A stretch of 64,000 bases of DNA, from positions 11,036,349-11,100,348 of the forward strand of contig NC_088318.1 of the NCBI RefSeq assembly GCF_910592395.1, written 5' to 3'. A program made the translations under genes and the position numbers. Below, in pieces: positions 54,720-64,000 of the stretch (position 1 is the first letter of the stretch; every line of letters begins with the position of its first letter). Below the pieces are notes generated by a model, which was not told where the DNA came from, made no database searches, and saw only the letters and a program-made list of their open reading frames with translations. The DNA comes from Lineus longissimus (Eukaryota; Nemertea; Pilidiophora; Heteronemertea; Lineidae).

Positions 54720-54856
54720 GTTTTGGGTAAAACGACGTCTGGGAAAACACGGATACCTGCTCACGATGGACCACGGTTTCTCCCCTACAATCGCAATATA
54801 GAAATGTTTAAGATGCCAAGATGGCAAAGAACTATTGTCTGAAACGTTATAGAGGG
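54720..54856. repeat. 138-bp minisatellite, single copy (unit 3)
   Basis: One unit, at the same place relative to gene A as the arrays of units 1 and 2. It gives the likely ancestral single-copy state. Confidence 0.9.
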
Positions 54857-56077
54857 TTGTATGTCTCATTCTTTTCTGTAATATTTTGTATAAAATCACA
54901 AATGTACATTCGATGGCATGTCCACAAATTGATTTCGTTTTGTTTGAGATATTACAATGTAAACGTTTCCATGTGCTCGCCCGCACAGGAAGCTTCAGTG
55001 ACATACCAAGCTGGCGATTCAGAACAATGTATCTACAAATCTATATTTGTTCGTTGAAAGTCAATTTGCTCTCATGTTTTCACAATTTCTTGTTCCCACG
55101 AGTTGTCCAATGTACTAGTGTTATATGAAAAGCTCGATTAAATTTTCATGCCACGTACACTAATTTTGGTCCCGACGGAGAAATAATTATTTGTTGAACT
55201 TGACTCTTCCAACTTGGTAATAAATCTGTATCACGACGCCCACGAGAAATTTAGAGTAAAAAAATGTTCTGTACGATTCCAGTCAGGTCCTGTATAGTAA
55301 AAGCTCGTGACTGTTCGTAAAGTGGATTTTGATAGAAAGCACCCACTAACAATACGAACGTTTTGTAATCTCATTTTGAACTTTCATATTGACCGTGAGC
55401 CTTTTCAAAGCGGATTTTTTATGATGAATTAGGTGATTACATCACGTTATTTTAAGGTTCATTCTTCATATAAAAATATGGAGAGCAGCACCATGTATGC
55501 GCACTGACGGAACTTCTATAGCGGTATTGCCTCCGTTGCCTCCGCCCATACTGGACGCGTGATGTACTAATGTCAATACATTGAGGGTCAAAGTGCGTGT
55601 ATGACGCCATAACTAAAAGTATATGGGCATCCGAACTGTAGCAAGGCAGATCGTGCATGATAGTTGGATCCTTGTGATATCATCTGCAAAACTTTTTTTT
55701 CTAGGGCAAAATCACTGTGTGCGTGACGAAAAATATTAAATCTAATTTTATATCCCAGGGCCTGGCCCCACCCATTTCACTGGTCAATATATACTTTTGC
55801 ATCTAAGCTCTAGACTCCTATGCAGTCAATTTTGTCATCCTGATGGTCTTTCCTCGATGGAAGACAGGGCGAGGCTGGTCCACTGCCTCCAGAGTGCAAA
55901 AAGCGTCACATCGGAGACGGGTAATCAAGAAGCTTTCGACTTGAAACAGATGGAGCTGACACAGATGCCGAAAAGTCAACATTGTGCCAAGCCAAGCTTC
56001 AAAAGGCGGGTGAGCATTGAAATGCATTATCTATCTCAAGGACATAGGCGAAGATTCGTAGATTCGATCCGGAGACC

Positions 56078-58139
56078 ATGGCAATGTTAATACTTTCTGT
56101 TGGTAAGTATAATGCACACAAGGTTTTAGGTCGCCAAGTAGTCCTAGTAAAATCTCGGAGAAGTCCTGTCTGTGGGGATTTTGGACTTGTTATGGCAGGG
56201 TGGTGGTTCATTGTTCATAGGCATATCTATAACTTCGAAAGAGTGAAATCAATATTTTGTCCACCTTAGTGCAGAAGAGAGAACTGGCCACAGTTCGGCA
56301 GTATTCAGGGATTTTGGTTGAAAATGATTTCTCAACAATATGGCTATTTCCATGCATAACTTTAGGCTTATGTGAGAATGAAGATCATTAAACTCAAAAT
56401 AGAAATGTTGGGAGTTGAACGAGATTCGATATGCTTTAAACTAAAGGTGAAGTGAACTGGTTACAACGTTTTGTCTGAATTTATAGCTGGTTGAAATACT
56501 ATTACTCTGGCAGCTAAACGTCGACCGGAGTAACCTGTTCTCCAAAGTTCCCCATATCATAGTGTTTCTCAGCAATTGATTGACGGGAAGAGATAAATTC
56601 ATTAAAGCAGATGGGACAACCAGAAAAACTATCAGTATCTTCTTCGAGTGCTCTCGGAACAGTGCGGGCCACGCATGAAAACAGAAACTCTTGTGGACTT
56701 CCCGCCCGCGCGAAGCGTCTACCATGAAACCAGGCCTTTGATCAGATGTGATCAGGTGTGGTACACCACTGAAATTCTGTCTTTTCAGTTCTGGTCCTTA
56801 TTGCCCAGTGTCGCCCTGGTAAGTGAAAGAATCTTGTTTACATTAAGAAGATATTTTGAGATCTATAGGCATAAAGGCAACGCTCCGCATGCATGCCCTC
56901 ACTGGCCCTCAAGCGCTCCGTTAGTTTTGTTTTAAATTTGGAAGCAATGTTGATTTGACGATATGTGCATCTGATATTAGATTGTGGTAATTTGACATTG
57001 TACATTTTAAAATGTAATCGATTGAAGCTGTTTGTAGACGAATGGGATTTAATCCCAATGATGGGGTTGTTTGGCAAATTCATAAAAAACCTCAACCTTC
57101 CTAAGTTACAGGTTGGCCCGCAAAAATAAAACTTTCTTGTCTCATTTTTCAGAATCGGTGAACTCCTACACCAATATATCGAATCCGAAGCACCACTATC
57201 TAATCTCTCATTTCATGAGGTACCAGAGCGATGCAAAGACGTGGCAGGCAGCTAAGGAGTTCTGCCCTACAGTCGGCGATGAGTTTGTCCTAATGGATCA
57301 ATACTCGCCGTGGACTGCCAAGGTCATGTGGGAAGAAGAAGTGTAAGTACGCATGGCTTCAAAGCCATATAATCATCGGCGAAGTTTCGAAATTTCCAAA
57401 AATCCGTTGAATTCGGGAGTTAATGAAAATGAACCGGTCCTGCTTCTTAACAGATCTTTCTTGCTTGACAGACCGTGCCGGTCAGGACTGACTGAGCTGT
57501 TTCTTGTGGCCAGCTCAGTCTAACAGCAATGTTACTTACCCCGCGGAATGTTGAATCGATATGTTTTAAAGGGACAACTTGCACCTGGGATTAACCTGCA
57601 TGACCAAGAGGATAATACCCCCAATTGCCACCGTGTACCGCCACGTGTTCTATGACATGAATGCCGATCTAAAATAATCATTTTCGTCAGTGTTGCTAGG
57701 CAGTTTTGGGCACGGCATTTGCATTTCGGGTAGGCCTATGGTTACACAATTCCGAATGATTTTTCAATTATCCTGTTTGGTCCTGGTCCTGCTGGAAGCC
57801 AGTGTTGAAAAACAACGAATCTCCTGCCCAAGTTGTTCCTTTGAGATCGGCGACAAGTGACATTTGATGCATTGATGATGTGATCATTACTAGATTTTGA
57901 TTAATGCAAAAACCTTTCCTGTGATCATAGTTTTATCATTTAGGGATTGGATACACCGGCATACTTTTTCTTGTTCTTTCAGACCTGCTGGTGTGGATAA
58001 GATTTGGGCCCGCAATGAATGCACCTATTACAAAAGGAATGATCAGGCTACCTACCCAGATGAGCTGTGCAATTCCGTTAGACCGTTCGTCTGTGTGAAG
58101 ACAACCCGTGTTGAAGTGCCTGTTAAAGACTTCAGTTAA
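56078..58139 (+). CDS. Gene B copy 3: secreted compact C-type-lectin-like protein
   Basis: Exons are 56078-56102, 56789-56818, 57153-57342 and 57983-58139; 133 residues, stop 58137-58139. Against copy 1, about 12 codons change the amino acid and 3 are silent. Changes crowd at the start of the mature protein (T20S, D22N, D26N, A27I, E31K) and near C95 (S92R, H103Q, S104A). W70 becomes Ser. All four domain cysteines are kept. Intron 3 is 640 bp, showing the size without the Harbinger element. Confidence 0.8.
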
Positions 58140-58262
58140 GCAATAAAAGATGATTGACTATTTCTGTTGTTGTTACATTATCACTTTCGCCTGAAGAGCG
58201 GTAAAGCTTAGAGGAAACCCATCTTGACTAACGAGGTTTTAGTACAATAGCTGGAAGTAGTT

Positions 58263-59312
58263 GTTTGGTCTTTGATGAAATGGCAGAACACTGAACAGGC
58301 AATCCTTGTATAACCAGAGTTTTTTTATATGCACTGGAACCCTGGTAACATGACCACTCATGGGACCGAGGTTGAATGTTCGCGTTAGTGAAGTTGAAAA
58401 TCCGGGGACAAAATGCATGATTAGGTTTTCCCGCCAAAATTGTTGAACTTATTCATAAGGTCAAAATTCTGAAAAATTTTCAAAGCCAAATTTTTGGGGC
58501 TGATGATGTTTCTTCATGTTGAGCAGAAAAAAAACAAGTGAAAATAATATTTGGACTTAGAATTTGTTCGCCTTTCTGATCATATAATACATCGAATTTG
58601 TCTATATTTCAGTTCGGCCAGTTATCCTGAATCAATATCAATATAATCGTCATTTATCAAGAATCAGTTGAGTGATAACTATGCACACACCCCTATCATG
58701 CAGTCTGGCCTCCTAACCGAATTTAGTTTATGCAGTACAACTGTCTAGGTCGAGCCGGATAAAGTGACATGTATTGGAAATACAAGTAACATTTGTAGCC
58801 GACGGCGGTTTAATTTGAAATGATTAGCATACAAAATTTTGACTGCCAACTTAACCCCAGAGATTTCAAGACTGGAGCAAACGAGATTCTCGCCAACATC
58901 AGGCAAGACTGGGACATTGACAGAGTAACTTTTAAGGTAATCCGGGGGCCAGCAGCACCGTCATCGGTCGCGGAAACCTCTGCCACAGAGGCGCTTTAGT
59001 CGCTCTTTATAGGCTATGTTCGCTGGTCGGGGAATATTTCGCCCAACATCTCCCAAACACCGCGCACTTTTGTTCATCTGCAATAGCCAATCAATCTTGG
59101 AAAAACTTCTCCCCCCCCAAAAAAAACGAACATTGTTGCAAGCATGGCATTGTTCAGTGCATGAACAAGACGTTTGTTCGCACTTCTAAATTACAATGCC
59201 ACATACCTTGGTCAAGTCCTCCCGACCCTTCCTGAATAAAAAAGAAGGAAATTCTCGTAAGACGTTATCGCGTTCAAGTTTTTACGGTGAGGGTGCGTTG
59301 CTGAATCATTTT
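58263..59312. other. Unit-3-specific segment, about 1 kb
   Basis: Units 1 and 2 join gttcgagacagcttg almost directly after the Tigger-like site. Unit 3 has about 1 kb here before 'acgagacagcttgaaagg'. No terminal repeats are visible. It is AT-rich and contains the possible kinase exon below. Confidence 0.55.
58861..58936 (+). pseudogene. Possible stray exon of an ethanolamine/choline kinase
   Basis: An acceptor (aaccccag) precedes and a donor (aag|gtaatc) follows a 76-bp open stretch reading ANEILANIRQDWDIDRVTFK. In ethanolamine kinases a similar 'i...RP.W....v..K' stretch directly precedes the FTDGITNK loop. No neighbouring kinase exons are present in the window, so if real it is a captured or abandoned exon. 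The match is short; treat it as tentative. Confidence 0.3.
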
Positions 59313-59387
59313 ACGAGACAGCTTGAAAGGCAAGCCCTTCGCCCAGGTCACAGGTAAGCTTAAAACAATTGAATATTAATAACAAAA

Positions 59388-59468
59388 TCAACCTCCTTTG
59401 ACATCACGGATAACCTGTGTCCTGGCAAAGCCAAAGACCACCACAAGAAGGCACAGTGTCACACGCAT
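59388..59468 (-). pseudogene. Orphan signal-peptide exon at unit 3 end (best preserved)
   Basis: Minus-strand ATG at 59466-59468 opens MRVTLCLLVVVFGFARTQ, a classic signal peptide with a cleavage region, and stops after 26 residues at 59388-59390. A weak donor (cag|gttatc) follows the cleavage region. Later exons are not found. Upstream on the minus strand is the same promoter-like segment that precedes the 13963-14531 gene. Confidence 0.45.
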
Positions 59469-59649
59469 GATCTCAAAGTAAAGCTCAAAGCCGTTTTGGC
59501 CAACGGCAACTTTTCAATGGTTTTCATAGATATGAGAGGAGCTGGTTCATTACTGATATAAAGAAATCAAGCTTATGACCCTGAGATCATGCAGTATGTT
59601 TTTTCTTGACTAAGAAGTTTAGAAACGGAAGATTTATAGTCAGTCTTGA

Positions 59650-62600
59650 GGAATCTGATTTTCTAGTGAGTCAGTTGGTCTTATCTTGAATGATTTGTTA
59701 GAGAAGCGGACATGACCGGTAAACAGACCATACATCACAAGTTCTCTTCCAAGACTGAGCCATGTTTGAAGCACAGCGGAGGACGACCTCGCCGCGCATA
59801 GAGAGAAGAAACTTACTGAAGGCCACACAGCCCGAAACGTGAAATCCACCGACCTAAAAACTCGATGGTGTCGTCGAACGCTAGAACAATAAGAAGCTAG
59901 AGGGTCATCCTGAGATTCAGGTATTTGATACTCCTACGTCATGTACAAAATATGGAGAGGTGGAGTATATTGAACACCACTGGTGCCAGGGTGCTTGAGG
60001 AGAAGAAGTTCAAAAGTGCGGGCAGATGCCCGGTCCAATCCATCCTCCTTGCGCATGACAGGAGTTATATTTTTTAATGATCGAATATTGTGTCTCCTTT
60101 GGAGAATGCGATCCAGTCATTTCGATAGGTCCTCTAGCGAGTAGATGAGGTACCGCATTCGTCGCATTATTGGTTGGTCAGTGACCTGGAAGAGACAAGT
60201 TATGACCCACTGACTGAATAAAGATCCAGGCTACTCTTTGTCGCATCACGTCCGTAAGTTTTAACTGCCCGAGTAATCATTACCGATTATCGCGCCGCGT
60301 CTAATGTGACCGCCATAACTGTCTTCCGCAGCTGCTGTATTTTTAGACCTATAAATTTACCTAAGTATCTTATGATGTATTTACCAAAAAGCACACCAAT
60401 TATGGACAGAGTTTGAGGTGGAGTTGAACGTTTTAAAATCCACTCAATGAGACCTAACTATCATGTGGAAGGGAAGGATATCTCAATTTGTCCAGTGCTG
60501 AGGTAAATGGAGTCCCTTCTTGAAACTTAGCCCAACCTATTGTTGAATTAGGAATATTGATTATGGCTAGAGCACGGATGCATCATCCTGACAATGTCAA
60601 TACAGCTTAACAATTTGTAATTGAATTTGAAAATTTCAAATTGCGTCAATACGTACGTACCACGGCTAACTGTGATTTTAGGGGACAACTTGAGTGTGGG
60701 ATATATTTAGGTGACCAGGAGGATAATTTGCCTATTCGCCTCCATGCACCTCTGTAGTAACAAACTAAATGCTGATTACTAATGATGATGATTTTCGCAA
60801 TTGTTGTGAGGTGGTTTTGGACATGTCTTGCAAATTTTAGATAGGCCGAATTGCAGCATTGCCGTTGTGTAGACATATATATGCAGGTACTACATGTATG
60901 CAAAGTTCCAGCTAATTCGTATGCATACTGAACTATGGCATTGTGCATGACTGCATTTCTATTTGCCTGGACCACCAGTAATTACAAACGACCTAGAAAT
61001 TTAAAACATCACTACATACGGAAATCTCAAGTGCCGGCAACCCGGTGCGATTTGGTTACAATGAATATCATAAATGTATACATGATGTAACACCAAACAT
61101 GGACAAATGTCCGTTCCCAGATGGTACTTGTATGATGAAGATAAGATTCTGGCCCACAAAGATAGGCCTTCATCAGTCTGTTTGCCTTCTCCTTCCCTCC
61201 CATTATATACCATGCTGACGTGAATCCAAATAAGTTACCGCTGCTGCCACCTATGGAGATAAGTTAGCACGTGAATTGTCGCAGAGCCAGTGATAATACC
61301 AACGCAAGTGAGCGAACCATCCCGGTATACACTCGGTATTACTAACTGGACTCCGAGTGGAAGGTATAAGGTGTAAGAGGAGCTACGAAGCACGCTACTA
61401 CTGGTAGTAGTAATACGAATTGACCCCCCCCCCAAAAAAAAAATTACAGTTTTTATCATTGATTAGCCTCTGGTATACTCATCAGATGTCAGGGCAAAAT
61501 CGCCAGATCGGCCATGCCCGCTATTTTGTAATTCTCTCGACCATTCAGGGTACCTCCATCTTGAATACGAACGAAGCGCACGCACGCACACAGCCGATAC
61601 AAAATGACAGGCATGAAGGGGTAATTTCTGATTAATCGCGGCGGGTCACATGGACAATACTGGAGCGATTGTCACCATGTTACGCCCAGAAGGTATCATA
61701 TATGTCGTTGTATGCAATGTGTTGTTATCTCTGTTGATAATATAGATATTGACAACTTCGGGTTACTCCCATAACAGTTATCAGCATCACTTATCAGTCA
61801 TATATAGGAACCTGAGAAGCGACATCATGTCTTCATACTGCTGCAGGATGTATCGTGTTGCGGTCCTTGTACTTGTTGTGGCCTGTATCAAGGCCCAAGT
61901 TATATATCACGAAGAAAGGGTAAGATGTTGTTTTTCTGTGGGAATGAGGCCTTCTGTATTGCGAGTATGAATCAGTGAGAACATATAGGTGGATGTATTG
62001 AATCAGAAGTCGCTGACTGTAAGGACCAGGCCCTATGTATACACCAACGTTGAAAACCTTGAGATCCTGGGGGCTCAGTCCGTGATCAGTCAGGGCCTTC
62101 CTCTCGTCCAGTCCCTCCGGTCGTCCATCCACATTCGCTTTAGTCGGCCACGATTTCGGTTACCCTCTGTGCCATGTAAGATATGGTGTAAGCTAGCGTT
62201 CCCTTGGCACTTGTTACATTGCCAACCTAACTTTGCTATCGCTTCTTGGCTCTGGTAAGGAGGCACTCGTGGCGTCCGATACGTAGTTTACTTTTTATAT
62301 ATATTCCTTTAAAAATGTTCTTTTCAGGATGAAGAAGGCTCTGGGAAAGAAGGTACGTGTTGTATATAATATCTACATGTAGTTGATTGATTCCGCATTG
62401 TTTTTCACAATCTTTCCTGACTTTTCAGTATATTGGACACATCCGTGTCTTTCTGCCCGACTCGCACATGGTTTCTTTACACCTTGCATGACCCGGCCGT
62501 ATCCCTTTCTGTTCCTTCAGAGAACGAATGCCAGGAAGAAGGTGGTCAATGTCGGAGACCATGGGCATGTCTGAGGGATGAAAAGCTGCAGATTAACTTC

Positions 62601-64000
62601 GGACTGTCAGAGGAATGTCATGGGATATCAGTCTGTTGCGTACCGGAAGGTAACAAAGACAACTTTAGCTGAAATACAAAGTTTTAACATTTTTCGCAAA
62701 GTGTCAAACCCCGCAATTTTATTAACTGCAGGACGGAGTTGATTTGTTTGACTACACTGCATGTATAACAGCAGGTGATATAAATTTTAGTGATTTCAGA
62801 ATCCGATAAACTGGATTAACTCGGATTAACTTATGCATCCAATCAATGGCGATAGCGTAAAGTGATTTGACCACGACACGATCTCCCCTGGTATAGTTTC
62901 CCTTCATATCATTAACAGCTAAGAACGAATGTGAAGAGGAAGGAGGACAGTGCAAGAGAGCAAAGACTTGTATCAGGGACACCCGAGGCAAGATTGATAT
63001 TGAGCTTTCGCAGGAATGCCCAGGAAGATCGGTGTGCTGCGTCAAGAAGGCTCGTACGTAAATGCCCTTTCAAACTCTTTTGTCTGCTGAAATAAATCGC
63101 AGCGATCAAAATTATGAACTATTCTTTACTGATCTTAATAGGAGCTCACACGTGCTCCTCCTATAGACAGAGCTTGATCGAAATAAAGAACACTTCGGCC
63201 CAAACGAGACCGAATGCATTTTACAGTAAAATTAGTGCTAAACACCACAACCAATGTATTTTTAAATGAAATGTACATAAAATGTCTTAATTTGTTCGAA
63301 ATTACAGCTGAGAAAAGCAAGTGTGAGAAAAAAGGCGGTGAATGCAAAGGAGCAATGAGATGTCAATTTCATGATGATGCGAGAATCAACTACGGTCTTT
63401 CAGAAGACTGCCCCGGTGTGAAAGTGTGTTGCGTTCGTGAGTAGGCATCATATTGAAAAACACACCATTTTAACCTGACTTCTTTATAAGTGGTCCCTCA
63501 CCAGACGCGAGATGAGTAAGCAGAAGGGGATATATATGGAGATGCCACAATCGCGATAATACACTGACTCGCTCACAGTCCAAAATTGGTTCTTTAGGAA
63601 CCCCAGCCTGAAGGAAGGCGTTTTGTTAAACTACTAGTTTGGTTTTTGCAAAATCGGCCAAACGCTAGAGTTAGTGCAGTTTTCAAATGCATGTGAAGGA
63701 ATGGACTGAAGTCAATATAATTTCCTTTTTCTGACAGCAAGAAAGAATGCATGTGAGAGGGAGTACGGTCATTGTCGCGGGGCACGAAGTTGTGTGAGAG
63801 GTGCCCAAGGCCAGGTCGCATTAGGATTGTCACTAGACTGTCCTGGAAATACAGTTTGTTGCGTCAGTAAGTAGGCCATTCGCCACTTTCCTCAAGCAGA
63901 AATCATGTAGGACTTTTGACCAGTCAATACCGCCGTATGCGATCATGGCCGTGCTGTCTGTTTCGAACAAACATGATAGCTCTCTTCTGATTGGTCAATA
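59650..64000 (+). repeat. Tandem unit 4, left part
   Basis: Starts as the other units and runs off the window inside gene A. It lacks the 458-bp MITE and the unit-3 438-bp element, and is closest to unit 3. The spacer 59650-61826 matches that of the other units and holds no further recognised gene. Confidence 0.9.
61848..64000 (+). CDS. Gene A copy 4, 3' end outside the window
   Basis: Exons are 61848-61919, 62328-62352, 62521-62649, 62919-63053, 63308-63436 and 63738-63866; the optional upstream ATG is at 61827. The last short exon with the stop would lie just past 64000. The protein matches copy 3 apart from an Asp to Asn change in domain 1 and an Asn (as in copies 1 and 2) in domain 4. 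Domains 2 and 3 are again unchanged. All splice borders seen are intact. Confidence 0.85.

Larger units (their letters stand above)
49543..59649 (+). repeat. Tandem unit 3 (10.1 kb)
   Basis: Contains gene A copy 3 (52204-54527) and gene B copy 3 (56078-58139). It lacks the 458-bp MITE, the 570-bp segment, the Harbinger element and the Tigger-like MITE. It has its own 438-bp element (51131-51568) and about 1 kb of unique DNA near 58263-59312. It is more diverged from units 1/2 than they are from each other and closest to unit 4. Its spacers (49543-51130, 54857-56077) hold no further recognised genes. Confidence 0.9.

Noticed and set aside
1-64000. tRNA, rRNA or other structured RNA genes
   Set aside because: Read by eye, I found no cloverleaf with conserved A/B boxes or rRNA-like stretch; a covariance-model scan could still find small RNAs.

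Overview
This is nuclear DNA of an animal, most likely a marine invertebrate. Genes are split by GT-AG introns, and the window is rich in non-LTR retrotransposons, Harbinger and Tigger/pogo-like DNA transposons and MITEs. The gene families (CRAL-TRIO, astacin, C-type-lectin-like, small cysteine-rich secreted proteins) occur across many phyla, so I do not name a species.

Left third (1-19 kb), single-copy DNA. It holds the 3' part of a CRAL-TRIO lipid-transfer gene (+), a complete small astacin metalloprotease gene (-), and a spacer with degenerate repeats. A tight cluster of five perfect TGACGTCA palindromes follows. Then come an intronless, frameshifted acyl-CoA synthetase pseudogene and a small two-exon minus-strand gene with a MAM-like start. 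A 4.4-kb non-LTR retrotransposon with a 12-bp target-site duplication closes this part.

Right two thirds (19-64 kb), a tandem array. Three complete units (16.2, 14.3 and 10.1 kb) and the start of a fourth follow head to tail. Each unit carries two plus-strand genes for secreted proteins. Gene A (7 exons) encodes a signal peptide and four consecutive six-cysteine domains (C-x6-C-x5-C-x15-C-x5-C-C), one exon per domain, all domain exons in the same phase. The spacing resembles beta-defensin or clip-type domains, but I recognise no named family. Gene B (4 exons) encodes a signal peptide and one compact C-type-lectin-like domain with four canonical cysteines and no visible calcium-binding motifs. 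Gene A lies about 3.5 kb upstream of gene B in unit 1. The pair looks like a co-amplifying cassette of secreted, possibly immune or mucosal, effectors; that function is inference.

The units differ mainly by mobile DNA. Units 1 and 2 share a Harbinger element inside gene B intron 3, with a nested fold-back, plus a 458-bp MITE and a Tigger-like MITE. Unit 1 alone has a CR1/L2-like LINE fragment and a 118-bp hairpin MITE. Unit 2 alone has a 497-bp long-TIR element. Unit 3 alone has a 438-bp TIR element and a segment with a possible ethanolamine-kinase exon. Paralogous units supply empty sites for most of these. A 138-bp minisatellite falls from 5 to 2 to 1 copies over units 1-3. Gene A domains 2 and 3 are identical in protein sequence in all four copies, while gene B copies differ almost only by amino-acid-changing substitutions.
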